Shown piece by piece: positions 31,823 to 43,213 of a stretch of 64,000 nucleotides of DNA. The stretch comes from Pachyseris speciosa. Its lineage: Eukaryota > Cnidaria > Anthozoa > Scleractinia > Pachyseridae. Under the pieces are notes generated by a model. The model was not told where the DNA came from, did no database searches, and saw only the letters and a program-made list of their open reading frames with translations. Position 1 is the first letter of the stretch. Each line of letters starts with the position of its first letter. A program made the translations under genes and the position numbers. The DNA lies in NCBI GenBank assembly GCA_016490735.1, contig JAEMWC010000609.1, positions 361,501 through 425,500 on the forward strand, in the 5' to 3' direction.

Positions 31823-32621
31823 ATGCAGAAAACAAACATATTTGACCGACTTGCCGTCATGACCGAAGCCCCCAAGGCTACTGGAAAGGGTTTGCCGCGG
31901 TAAAAAAAATTAGCTGAAGCCGCAAAAGTCACAGAAGATATTGCAAAGAAGTGGTTGTCAAAGCAGGCTCATTGGCAGATCTTTTTCCCCGCGCCGTAGC
32001 GCATTCCTCGGCCGAAGCTCGATGTGCCCACATCCAACGCGGTGTACCAGGCTTCGTGCCACATGACAATGTTGGGCGCAAAGTTTTAAATACGCGCTGA
32101 CTGTTGTTGGTGTGGCCAGCCGCTTCAAAGAGGCTGAACCCTTGTCCGCAAAAGATTCTGATGAAGTCGCACAGGCCTTCGAAAAAATTTACAAAAGCGG
32201 ACCTCTCAAATGGCCGAAACTGCTGCACGTCGATCCGGAGCGCGAGTTCATGGGCGCTGTCTCAAGAACGATGGAAAGTCATGGAAAACCCATCCGACGT
32301 GGGCATGTTGAAATCCAGCACGACCAAGCTATTGTCGAGCGTTTCAGCCGCACTCTTGCCGAGCGTCTGTTCGGTCACCAGTACGCTGCCGAAATGCTTC
32401 TGCCTGAGGGCCAGCGGTCTGTTGCGGGGGTAAAAAGGCTTCCAAAAGTCATTGCTGCTCTCAACAAGCAAATCATAGGACTGACAGAGAAAAAACCAGC
32501 GGTTGCAATCAAACAAAAACCTGTGTTTGCAAAACCATCGACAGCTCCTTATTTGAGGCCCGTTGGGGCGGCCGAAAAAAAGCTTCCTGCTGGTGTAATG
32601 TGCGCCACTTGTTTCAACTGA
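31823..32621 (+). pseudogene. Integrase of the older provirus
   Basis: N-terminal part MQKTNIFDRLAVMTEAPKAT with a helix-turn-helix-like segment (AAKVTEDIAKKWLSKQAHWQ), both broken by stops. The core is open from 32112: KLLHVDPEREFMGAV holds the second Asp and HDQAIVERFSRTLAERLF the Glu. The first Asp region (near 32030-32100) is degenerate. This is a different integrase lineage from that at 20742: the segment RFKEAEPLSAKDSDEVAQAF has no counterpart there. No chromodomain is seen. Confidence 0.75.
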
Positions 32622-32789
32622 GTGAGTTGGACGGGGGTGCAAAAAGAGCCACAGATCCCATTTGGTCTCTGAAAACTTTTAGGCTTGAAAGAGCCATCAT
32701 CAATCCGAATCAACCTGTCGTGTAGTGGCTTCACGACGGGCCAAAACGCAGCTTCGTGTGCGAAGAATCGATGGTTGTCCCGCCAAACA

Positions 32790-35346
32790 AAATTTTCTTC
32801 GGCCGATAGTCAATATTTCGGTGAACGACTGTTATCTCCGCCCCGCGGTCCACATACCACCGCAGAAGAGAGTCGTACACCAACATTTTTTCTCCCGACA
32901 ATGCTCCCACCAACTTTTTCCCCTCCCCGCGGGTTCTGCCTGTGCGCCGCAGGTTGGGGGAATCAGATTCGAGAAACTTGAGGTCGACTTCAGCGAAGCC
33001 AAATCAGGTCTCCGCTTTTAACCTTTACGTCAGACTGGGCGCCGATTGGGCTTCCAACCCGTCATAATGAACGACCGTTTCCTTCTCGCAGGGCATGTCT
33101 TGGAGCATGGTGGAAAGATAGAGGGCGTTGGCAAAGTTTTCGGCAAAGTTTCGGATTTTCCAATTGGTGCGATCTGATCTTTGTGACGCCCGCCTCATGG
33201 CGTCGCGTGAACACGAGGCTCGGCCCTCCGAAGACCTCCCCTTTCAGCATCTCATAGGCTTCTTTGCATGGGCTCCAAAGCTCGGCGCCCCGCTCAACCG
33301 CCCCCCGAAGGAGATAGTGAAGGCTCATGCCGTCAACTCCGACGGCGTCTTTGAGGATGTCGATGCCTTTCTCGGTGTAAAAGTCCCGCATTTTCTCCAA
33401 CGCTTCCAGCCCGGGGGCTACGTCAAGGTTCTTGTAATGGCGCAGCCAGTCTGCGAAGGTCCGCATGCCCTTGTCTTTGAACAGGCGCTTGCATGCCTTC
33501 CAGTCTTTCAGCTTGAGCACGAATTTCTCTTTCAATTGTGAGTACCAGGCAGGGTAATCTGGGAGACCGGAAAAATCGGGCTTTTCTTTTCAAACCACTC
33601 GTACGGGAACCACGATTTCTCAGCTGTGCAGCCTGAAGCTTTTACTCACTTTTCGTAGCTGGTCCCCGGCCCAAGGTAATTGATGATGTCCAGGAAGCGC
33701 AACCCTTTCGATAGCAAGAAGATTATCTTGTTGGCGTTTTTGGCCACTATGATGTTGCCTTTTGTGACGGCAAGCCGCTCCACGAAATGCTCTCTGATCA
33801 GGTTCAGGTCATGACGGCCAAAGTTGAACCCAAGAACTGGCACTTGGTCACACCATTCTTCAATCTTGGCGCAGCGCCCTTTTGGCAGCAGGTGGAAGTC
33901 TTCAGGAACAAACTCCGCCCGTTCCAACTCTTCCATGAACTTGCGCGCAAGCTCCTTGGGTTCTTTCTCGCAGATGTGCGTGGGGGCGCGTTCGAGTGTG
34001 TCGCTGTCGGAGACTGAGATCGGCACGTGCGCGTTTTCCAAAGTGAGCATGGCCGACGGCTCTTTCCGCTGATTTTTGTCGCCATACGTCTCGAAGTCGT
34101 ACAGAATCGCGTGTGGGTAGCTTCTTGTGTGGGGCTGTGGCTTTTCCCCGTCGCGCCCAACTTCACACGCCCACTCCTCGATAACGCGGAAGCCCGCCAG
34201 ACGGAGCGCTCTTGTCCGCTCCACAGTGGCCCGGTACAAGGCTTCGCGCATCTTGTTCCCGCGGTCAATGATTGTTTCGCGGTCGGGGAAACATTTCGGG
34301 CATCCGTGAATGCGGCACCGGTGATACTGGAAAATTGCTTTTGTTGTAGGGACATAACCATCCACGGGGGCTCCGGCGATCCATCACTCCCCACTATGCC
34401 CGCACATTGCGTGGTGAATATGGATTTTTCGGCGTTTTGCTTTGTTCTCAAGCCAGTTGACGGGCCCAGGGTGAACGGCTTTCTCGGGAAAGAAGGCCTT
34501 TTCGAAGGCTGTTTGCGGCGCTTCGACTCTTTCCGCCGGGCAGTCAATTTTCTTTTTCCCCTAGGCGCATCTTGGGACATGTCGTTGAAGGTCGGAAGAT
34601 TTCGTGAATCTTGCGTGGCAATGAATGCACGCATACACTCTTGCCAGTCTCTCAATTTCCCTTATGAGAAACGCATGCCCGTCGAAAACGCCGATTGTCA
34701 GAATGTTTTTCAGCTTTGCTGGCGCGTTCCGTCTGAGGCGCCAAACCACTCCTCTTTCTTCCTGCCTGGGCTCATAAACACGGATGCCGAGACACTCGGG
34801 GAAAGGTCTCCCTCGGTTGACGTGTTGCTCAACCTTGTCCAATTCGTCAAGGGAAGTCTTGGGGGACGTGTTTCTCTTTTTTTTCTCGCCCCGGGCGCCG
34901 CGGAGCATGCGCTGCCTTGCGTCCCCACCCGCGCCCGCGCCCAAACCTTCGGTCCAGCGGAGCTTGCGTCGTCACGTTTTGTTCCTGCGGCATTTGCGCC
35001 GCCGCGTTTTGGTTCCACTGAGCTTGCGCTGCCTTGCGCCTCCGCCCGCGCCCACGCCCAAACTCTCGCTCCCGCGGCGCTTGCGCCACCGCGTTTTGGC
35101 GCCGCCCACCCATCCCCGCGGGCACGCGAAGCCATCCTGTTTTGCAAGCGGGGCAATGGATTTGGCTTCTGCCTCCTGTAACCCCAGTTTTTTGAGTTGG
35201 TTTCACAGGCGCGTTCTACTGCCCGCGACCATGGCGAGGTAGCGCCGCAGAAAATCCGGATGGGCGCGCACGTGGGCTTCGAGCTTGGCCACCCCGTTGC
35301 CGGGGTTTATTTCGCACTCCATCCAACGCTCCAGCAAATTCGCCAT
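32790..35346 (-). pseudogene. DNA polymerase B of the older provirus, C-terminus lost
   Basis: Start MANLLERWMECEINPGNGVA at 35346. Then a low-complexity Arg/Ala/Gly linker (34900-35180) made of two imperfect repeats, a single C2H2 finger (YACIHCHARFTKSSDLQRH, near 34590-34640), a Cys/His cluster (YHRCRIHGCPKCFPDR), Exo I (ILYDFETYG) and Exo II (GFNFGRHDLN), and motif A (NALYLSTMLQD, 33080-33130). Part of the palm follows (SLLRWYVDRGAEITVVHRNI), and the gene stops there: motifs B and C are missing. At least five stops or frameshifts are present. It converges with the integrase gene. Confidence 0.75.
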
Positions 35347-35532
35347 ACAGAGCCACAAAAGTTGCTGCGGCTTCCACGCTGGAGTTCACAAGAGCTGCGC
35401 ATCAAATGGATTTACACGGGCTCCGTGTTTCTCGTGTTTCTCTAAAAGGGCGCCCTGGCCCTCAATTTTGCGCCGCTGCCGCTCCTCCGACCCAATCCAG
35501 GACGCCGCTTTCTTCTCCGAGTAGTATTTTCG

Positions 35533-35682
35533 GCGTCAAACAAATCACCGGCAGTTTACGGCTGTATTTCCCCCAAAAAACGCTTCCAGTGGTAACTTCG
35601 CGGGTAGTGGACGCGAACGTACCGCTGGGAACTTTTTTGGGCGAAAATACGGCTGTAAACTGCCGGTATTTGTTTGACGCCG
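35533..35682. repeat. Inverted repeat with 47-base arms
   Basis: The left arm (GTCAAACAAATCACCGGCAG...) and the right arm (inverse, ending CCGGTATTTGTTTGAC) flank about 55 bases. It may be the right terminus of the older provirus or an independent MITE. No duplication was found. Confidence 0.6.
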
Positions 35683-35689
35683 ACTATAC

Positions 35690-36140
35690 TACTTTGGTGA
35701 TTTCATGTAGTTTGTCATCGCGCCCGCTTCTATTCCTCCATGGGAGCTATATGACAGGATCAATGTGCCTGTATGCCACGTGCTCGATGATCTTTGTTGG
35801 TCTTGCTAAGCTGTTTGTCTTCGAAGTTTGCTACCGAAATTGTTGGACCTTAGTTTGTTGAAGACGCCAAAAATATGCAAGTCGCGTACAATGTTTCTAT
35901 TTACGTTATTTCCATCACGGTGCTGACACTAGTGAAAATACGATACCTACACTACTTACAATACTTGCGCAACTTACCATAATAACCCTGCAATTATCTA
36001 CTATTATTTATTATTGCGATTCAAATATACAAACTTCAAACGTCAAACTTCAAATTACAAAAGCAGTAACAAATACTATACAGAACAAATGCTATACAAA
36101 CGAGTCGGCTAATTAACAAGTGGACTAAAAGTTATGACTG
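35690..36140. other. No gene recognised
   Basis: AT-rich, no open frame with support. Confidence 0.5.
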
Positions 36141-36147
36141 TAAAGAT

Positions 36148-36265
36148 ATGGAATTCATTTATTTGACCATGAACTGCGGATTAAAGAATGAACCTGTGAA
36201 CGATCATTCCCATGTTTATTCTTTAATCCGCAGTTCATTATCAAATATACGAATTCCATATATTC
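36148..36265. repeat. Foldback repeat with 45-base arms
   Basis: ATATGGAATTCATTTATTTGA and GAACTGCGGATTAAAGAATGA recur inverted as TTCTTTAATCCGCAGTTCAT and GAATTCCATATA. I recall this repeat core in stony-coral genomes, next to the SINE below. Confidence 0.7.
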
Positions 36266-36327
36266 ACCGTCATTTATTCATTACTCACGGGTTTATTACG
36301 AACGAACAAAATTACTAGCTCCCAGAT

Positions 36328-36450
36328 GGATTGTTAGCTCAGTTAGTAGAGTTCTGCACCCGTATCGCAGAGGTCGTGGGTTCGATGTCCGTACAAACCT
36401 GAATTTTTTCAGGCTTTATTTTCTCTTCTGCTTAAGTAGTGTTCATAACT
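36328..36450 (+). mobile_element. tRNA-derived coral-type SINE
   Basis: Box A at 36334-36351 (TTAGCTCAGTTAGTAGAG), box B at 36378-36390 (GGGTTCGATGTCC), then a hairpin CCTGAATTTTTTCAGG at 36398-36413. It resembles a tRNA but the stems do not close, so it is a SINE, not a tRNA gene. Confidence 0.7.
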
Positions 36451-37859
36451 AAGACAAAAGTTACTTAGCAAACAAGTACTAACCACTGTTGTAAAATTCA
36501 TTCATAATTCATAAGACCAACGACCAATCTACGGGTAGTATTTGAGTCACATGTATACCTCTCTAAGCCCCAATAAAAATCATTAACTTTCATAAAAGAG
36601 TCCTGCTCCGCTAATTAGTATGCATTAACTTTCATACAGATCTCTACTGATTAACATTACAAACACGACAAGCACAATCTATTGTTTCATTTCACAAGTA
36701 AGATAAAATAGTCGCGTCCGACCTTTATGGGCCCATAAAGGTCTCCCTCTCATATTTCATGTATTACAAAGAGATGGGTGGATGATTTAAACGAGAAAGA
36801 GGAGTTTATGTTTAACGGTTGAACATTTACTTTAACGATTACTTTTAACGTAGTTGAACAATTACAAACGATTACTTTTCGAGATTGTGAAGGTGAGAAT
36901 CATTCACCGTGCTTTAAAATTACGATTTTAAAGATTTTAAAGCCCTATTTTTCCTTTCCCCTATTTTGCATTTTTCCTGGTATTTCGGGAGGTGTTCCGT
37001 TTCTTTTTTGGAGGGAGGTGTTCCTGGTTTTCTGGAATTCTGGAATTCAGGAATTCTGGAATTCGAGTTTGGGGGGGAGGTGTTGTTCCTGGTTTTTGGG
37101 TCTTCCGGAATGTGCATCCGGTGTTCTTGAAAGTACCACATGCCCTGAATAGCTGAGCATATTGTCATAAAAATATCATAGTTTGAAATCGGAGTTCTGG
37201 TTATTTTTAGTTTTCAAAACTTTGACCGGCAGTCGGCCCTGAACAGACTCAATAACTTCATATTCTATGTCCATGAAAACCAAAGGTTCAGTTTAAAAAC
37301 AATAAGATATACTTTGCATGTCACACTATGCTTTACAATGTTATGATAGTATTAGTTGTCATTCGTAACTACTAGGTGAGGCACCGAAAAAAGATCCATA
37401 AGTGTAACAATTGTTGCAGTTTAGAGTAGAAACGAAATCGTTCTGCATTGAAAATCGCCTCCTTTGGTATTCAATAAATAACACGTTTGGGCTTATGGGA
37501 GGAAAAACTGAATTGTGCAAGCCCTGCAAGGTTTTGGTTTTCCACTGGATGTTGGTTGCAATCACATTTAATTGAGAACGGGGCTCTGACCTCCGCTTAT
37601 GAATTAAACTTAGTTAGATCCGACCCTCTACTCACTTGAGGAGGCGGGAGCGGCCCCTGCACTATAATAGCTTTCTGCTGGCCCTCAAGAAGAGTTCAGT
37701 TATATCACACTGCTCAGTAGATGCCCCGATTTCACTCTGAGCACAAATGCTCGATGGGCATATGACGTCACGACTCAACTTATACGTGTGTCCGCGATTT
37801 CCGCCGTGCTACTTTCTGGTTAATTCTTGTGGTGTATGACGTAATTGATCTCGTTTTCA
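36451..37859. other. No gene recognised
   Basis: AT-rich. At 37030-37070 there is a short array of GGAATTCTGGAATTCAGGAA type. A minus-strand frame at 36920-37168 is a product of this low-complexity sequence. Confidence 0.5.
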
Positions 37860-37979
37860 TGTAATTTGGGTGTGGCTTGAATAATGTACACTGGCGGAAG
37901 GCTGAACGGAATTAAATATCCGTTGAGTTTATCTTCTCTTCTACGTTTGATTTCTTACGGAACGACCCAGTACGTTAGA
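37860..37979 (+). repeat. 5' LTR of Gypsy element 1
   Basis: About 120 bases beginning TGTAATTTGGGTGTGGCTTG and ending near CAGTACGTTA. A close direct copy is at 42207-42323 (ending CGTTACA). TGTAA/TTACA termini. A GGCGACGAGG sequence, common behind Gypsy LTRs, follows. Confidence 0.8.
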
Positions 37980-38035
37980 GCGGCGACGAGGTAAACTGGA
38001 GAACGAACAGTCAGTGTCGACGAACGGAACAGTAC

Positions 38036-38869
38036 GTGAAAATGCGGTTGTTAGATCTCCGACGTCAGTTCAACCAGAAGCAAACAAACATGGCGAGTAA
38101 ACCTCCTTCTGATGTTTTCAATGCCGAGTCTGAAGATATCAGGAGCTATCTCGAACGACCGCAGGAATATTTCACCGCCTACGATATTAAGAACGATTCT
38201 GACAATGCCGCTAAACGAAGAGCAATACTCTTAACATCTATTACAAGTAGTGTTTATCGAGTGTTAAAGGATTTATCATTCCCGAACGCACCGAACACGA
38301 AGACCTTTGACCAGCTTGCAACGCTGCTACGTGGAAATTACAAGCCAACTCGCTTAAAGGTCGCAGAGAGGTACAGATTTCACTCTGCAAGCCAGAAACC
38401 GGGGCAAAGCATTGTTGAGTGTGTGAGAGAGCTAAAAAGCCTCGCGGGAACATCTGAATTTACTAACGAGCAGTTGAACGATAGTCTACGCGATCGGCTT
38501 ATCTGCGGGCGTCGCTCGGAGCAGATTAAGCGAAAATTATTATCGCCCAACTTCACTTTTCAAGAGGTAGTGGACGCTGCAATCGCCCAAGAAATAGCAG
38601 AGAAAAATGTACGACACCTTGGCATGAATTGTCACGGTGAAAATTCATCGTCGAGTGTAAACCAGGTTAAGCGTGACAGCACGCGGTCACTCGTCAAGGC
38701 CATCAAGGAGGCACCTACCCCTCGAAACGTAACCGAACTTCGTTCCTTCTTGGGGGCGTTAGCTGCACTGACTAACTTCATATCCAAATTATCCACGCTC
38801 GCTCATCCCCTATACGAGCTCTTGGGGAACACACCTTGGAAAGCTGCGATAAAGCTTTCTGCGCTGTGA
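38036..38869 (+). pseudogene. Gypsy 1 gag fused to an RT tail by deletion
   Basis: An open frame of 277 codons. Residues 1-205 are a gag capsid domain (FDQLATLLRGNYKPTRLKVA, YRFHSASQKPGQSIVECVRE). Then, without break, the sequence becomes the end of the RT thumb (APTPRNVTELRSFLGALAAL, LSTLAHPLYELLG). Nucleocapsid, protease and the RT catalytic region were deleted in frame. Confidence 0.75.
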
Positions 38870-38881
38870 AATGTGTCTTAA

Positions 38882-40044
38882 AGTGCCTATAACCCCAAAA
38901 ATCTTTTTTCGCTAAATTAAATCTTTGTATGGAACTGAGAAAACTGCCGCAAATTTTTGAATTCGTTTAAAAGCGCGATTTTTTATGATTTTTTAAAGAG
39001 CGGGAAAATGGCCCTTTTTGAAAACACGACCGAGCCGCAGAATCATTGAAAAGGGTCTGGGAATAGTGTAATTTGTGACGTCATCTCATGGCATTGATCG
39101 CTTTGTTGCTTCGGAATGCCAGATACTGATGCGTTGTTTTCGGTTGTAGCAACGGGCCAAACAAGGTTAAGGGTTTATCATTTCACCTAGTATCTTTTGA
39201 AGGGACTGTCGATCCGAAGAAACGCAACAGAAGAACAAATTGGGTCGACTTTGTCAACTGATCAAAGCGTGTTCATCAGGAGCCCACGAAGTACTCGGCA
39301 GTACAGTGTGTGAATACGCTTTTTTCACGTCTTTCACTCACTTTGTATTTGTAAAATTTTTCTGGTTTCCAAGAGTGCATTCCTCTAAAATATCTCTCTG
39401 CGTCTCATTTTATTCAGCCGAGGAAAGACACGCTGGGCCGCTTGTGCCGCTCGCTAGTCGAACACGAGCAAAAACGTCGAAGAAAATGCAAGGAATCAGC
39501 ATATTTGTCTACCACCTTTAGTCGCTTTTACAATTCATTTCAAGTTTTTCCTTCATTTTCCTTTCTGCTTCATTGTGAGCCAGCCATTCCTCGTCTGCTA
39601 TCGCCTCATTGGCATAGCCATCTCCTGGCTCCTCGTCATCTGAGGTTTCTTGTTCGCTCGCATTTGATGAACCCTCGACTTCTAAGTTGTACTCGACATC
39701 CGGCCGTTTCTGCAGCCTCGGAATCCGAGCTAGAGTCAAAGCCACCATCGCTGGACAACATTACGAATAAATTTGATAATCCTATTTTTTTTGTTTGGTC
39801 AAACAAACGTTTTTTCACCAAAATACTAAACCCTGAAAACGCTTGATCCTATAAGAGCAATATCCTGGAATGACGTCACTAGTCCCATTCTCCTATTTGC
39901 TCGGTCGTGCATTAAATGGCGCCCACTTAAAAAATTCATAAAAAAATTGGGTCTTAACCAAATTCAAAATTTTTTGCGGCATTTTTCTCAGTTATGTAAA
40001 AAGATTTAATTGAGCGTAAAAAGATTTTTGGGGTTATAGGCACT
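38882..40044. mobile_element. DNA transposon with TTAA duplication, non-autonomous
   Basis: TTAA at 38878-38881 and 40045-40048 flank inverted ends starting AGTGCCTATAACCCCAAAAA; about 85 bases of the two ends match. TTAA duplications are typical of piggyBac and Kolobok. An acidic minus-strand frame at 39518-39748 (NASEQETSDDEEPGDGYANE) may be a gene relic. Removing the insert and one TTAA restores the Gypsy RNase H frame. Confidence 0.85.
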
Positions 40045-40048
40045 TTAA

Positions 40049-42110
40049 CGTCAGAGAGTTTGATAACGCATTACGACCCCAAGCTCCCTGTGGAACTGTC
40101 TGTGGAGGCCTCTCCATATGGTTTGGGCATCGTTATAATGCACGTTTATCCCACTGGCACCGACGCCCGATTGCCTATGCGTCACGTACTTTGAACGAAC
40201 ACGAGAAACGCTACGGGCAGATAGACAAAGAGGCCATGCCAATCATGTTTGGACTTAAGCGTCTCCACTTGTACCTACCTGTACGGGCGTCATTTCACAA
40301 TTCTAACGGATCATAAGCCACTGGAGCGAATTTTTGGTCCGAAGACAGCTATACCCTCGCTTGTAGCCATGCATTTTCAACGTTAGGCCATTATATTGTC
40401 AGCTTTCAACTACAGTATCAGATTTGTTCCGTCAAAGCATAGTTCATAGAGGGAAATGGTTATGGAACCTAGCAAAGTTCTTTGTTATATGTTTTTGTTT
40501 GCTATTTTGGGGGTTGACCGTGCACAACAACAATAGGTGGTTACTGCGTGCTCATGCAAGCAGCCAATAAAAACATTTCGATTACGTAATTCATGCATAG
40601 TAAATGAGTGCAAAACAAAGAAATGTGCACGGTCATGGGCCTTCCAACATAAATCTTGGCTTCTTTGTTTAGCTCCTTTGATGTTTGCCGGGTTTCCTAA
40701 CCATCTCCCTCTATTAACTATAGTCAAAGCAAATGCAGTGGCTGACGCGCTGTCACGACTGCCCTTGCCTTCCATGTCTAGCGAAGAGGGTGCTATCTTT
40801 AGGGTGGGAGAACTACTGATTGACTCGTTACCTGTTACGCACAAGGAGATAACCCACGTTACACGAGTTGACCCAGGGTGTTAGAGTTTGTCAAACAAGG
40901 ATGACCACAGCTTGTGGAAGATGTCTGCACCTGCAACGCTTTTTGCAACCACCGTTTCGAATTGTCTGTTGATCAAGATTGTCTTCTGTGGGGGCTAAGA
41001 GTGATCATACCTACCCGGTATCAGGAGGACATGCTGGAAGAGTTGTACACAGGTCACCCAGGCATCGTACGAATGAAAGAGTTGGCACGTAGTTACTTAT
41101 GGTGGCCAAACATTGACCAGGAAATTGAACAAGCTGTAAGAAGTTATACCAGCTGTCAGCAAGTAAGGAAACCACCTGCCGTAGCTCATCTAACCCCGTG
41201 GTTATGGTCGAGTAAACCCTGGCACCGAGTTCACATTGATTACGCAGAAGACGAAAACGGGCATTATTTCATTGTCGTCGATGCACATTCTCGCTGGCCT
41301 GAGATCTACTTCATACGACAGAACACGTTTGCTACGGCTACCATAGCCATATTACGGGAACTATTCGCCAAATATTGATTGCCAGTGCATTGTGTCAGTA
41401 ACAATGGTCCACAATTTCGCAGCGACGAATTTGCACACTTCCTGAAGGTCAATGGCGTTTAACACAATCGCGTTGCTCCCCATCACGCAACCATCAATGG
41501 TTTGGCAGAAAGGATGGTTCAGTCATTCAAGAACCACATGAAAGCTTGTAAAGGCGGAGTAAAGTGTCGGCTCAGCAACGTATTGCCAATTTCCTGTTGT
41601 CGATCAACAAGCCATCCTACCACTGGCAGAACACCAGCTAGTCTGTTCCTGGGGCGCGAGTTACGCACTCGATTTATCTTTCTTCGTCCAAACGTAGGGG
41701 AGAAGGAGACGAATTCACAACCAAAGCAGAAAGAAACGCACGACGTGCACACAAGTTTCGAGAATTCTACCCTGGTGACAGATTCCTGGTGCAAGATTTT
41801 CGGAAAGAAAAGACATGGTGGCCAGGTTCCACAGCAGAGCGGAGTGGACCGAAGTCTCATGTAGTACTGCTGAACGATGGTCGGGTTAGGAAGCGGCATC
41901 TAGATCATGTTAGACGGGATACCATGGAGAGCGCGGTTTCCAAAAGAAACGGAGTAGAGGAATCTCGGAACACTGTCCTTGACCCCGTTCAACAAAGTAG
42001 CCTGTGAAATCTGGAGCCCCAGTTCACTTGGAGGAAAAGAGAAATTCCCAATCAGAGACGACAGAGAAATCAACTTCAATAGAAACGGCTTCACCTGAAA
42101 CGGAACAGGC
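40049..42110 (+). pseudogene. Gypsy 1 RNase H and integrase, broken
   Basis: RNase H at 40060-40435 ([35 protein letters not shown] near 40290) in two frames, its end carried on after the insert at 40731 (ADALSRLPLPSMSSE). Integrase: zinc-binding region GHPGIVRMKELARSYLWWPN, with SYTSCQ lacking the first of the usual Cys pair; core at 41210-41380 (HIDYAEDENGHYFIVVDAHS); last part 41502-41860. Stops and frameshifts are frequent. Confidence 0.75.
40440..40723. mobile_element. hAT-like MITE in the Gypsy 1 RNase H gene
   Basis: An 8-bp direct repeat TCAAAGCA (40432-40439 and 40724-40731) flanks 284 bases with imperfect inverted ends (TAGTTCATAGAGGGA...; right end inverse TAGTTAATAGAGGGA...). Eight-base duplications are typical of hAT. 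Excising it restores the frame. Confidence 0.75.
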
Positions 42111-42206
42111 CCCACTGCGTCGATCTATTAGAGTGCGTAAGGCACCGGACAGATTAATTAAGTCAGTGTGATCGGATGAGGTTATAGGAACACTGAACGT
42201 TGAGTT

Positions 42207-42323
42207 AGTAATTTGGGTGCGGCTTGAATAATGTACACTGGCGGACGGCTGAACGGAATCAAATATTCGTTGAGTTTGTCTTTTCTACGTTTGATTTCTT
42301 ACAGAACGACGCAATACGTTACA
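42207..42323 (+). repeat. 3' LTR of Gypsy element 1
   Basis: Direct copy of 37860-37979 with about ten differences, ending CGTTACA. Confidence 0.8.
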
Positions 42324-43210
42324 CTTCTAAATTCTTACGCGTTGTATTAATTTGAGCCTGTAGCACAAACTGGAAAATAAACTACCAAAATTTTCGTAGA
42401 AGCACTTTAAGATGTTATGTCAAGGTTCCATGAGCACTCACGTAGAGGTAGCGAGTAGGACCATCAAGGTATCAATAACCGTATTGTATCCCGTGTCTAT
42501 CTGTGGTAAAAAAAAATTACTTTTTCTGTTATAGGAGTTCTACACTTATCATTCTGGATGACTGGATTCCGTTTCTAAGGCGTGCATGATTCTTTTACAC
42601 TTTCAACACTGTGTATAATGTAATGAAACTTGAAAATCTGTATGACCTTTGACCCTACAATTGTGGAAAGGTGCTCAATTTACACTTTCTTTTTTAAAAA
42701 ACCACTCTATGTCGTTTTGGTTTATTCCTTTTTTTGTTGTTTTCTACTTAATAGCATTTACCCGTAGCCATTATACCAACTCCTTTTTCTTCCATGGGAA
42801 GTTATGTCAGTTGTTACCAATTTCACCCTCTTGTTTGTTTGCTTTTTGTTCATAAAACCTAGACTGAATCTTATGACACGTGGAAGTAAAAAAGACAAAT
42901 CTGCCGTGGAAACGTTAATTATCAGTTCTGAAGTAAATAGTAATCTTGTCCAGTGGTTCTTAAATAAAGAGAAATGCTTTGACAACTTACTCGCTTATTC
43001 GTCACTTCTTTGTTGCCGCGTATCCTTTATGTCTTCCATGAAACTGCATGTTACTTAGTGGTGAATTCCGCTTGGTTTTCACATGATTTCATTGCCGCCA
43101 TATTGGATGACATTAACAAAGATTTTTAGTCTCCTGTTATTTGTGTCATCCAACATGGAAGCCAAGCCTTTGTCATTTGAATCTCTCGGGACTGGTTTGC
43201 AAACCACCAA
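42324..43210. other. No gene recognised
   Basis: AT-rich sequence; short frames at 42649-43058 lack support. Confidence 0.5.
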
Positions 43211-43213
43211 TAA

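Larger units (their letters stand above)
37860..42323 (+). mobile_element. Gypsy (Ty3) LTR retrotransposon 1, internally deleted
   Basis: Between two short LTRs lie a gag, a remnant of RT thumb and RNase H, and an integrase. Two DNA transposons (38882-40044 and 40440-40723) are inserted. Most of protease and RT are missing, so it is a non-autonomous relic. No target duplication was found outside the LTRs. Confidence 0.8.

Noticed and set aside
34027..35181. 384-codon plus-strand frame
   Set aside because: Antisense shadow of the GC-rich older PolB; PolB motifs are on the minus strand.
34847..35206. Gly/Arg-rich stretch as a second collagen-like gene
   Set aside because: No regular G-X-Y periodicity; it is the low-complexity linker of the older PolB.
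36334..36390. Possible tRNA gene (box A and box B present)
   Set aside because: Acceptor and anticodon stems do not close and the flank is that of a SINE.
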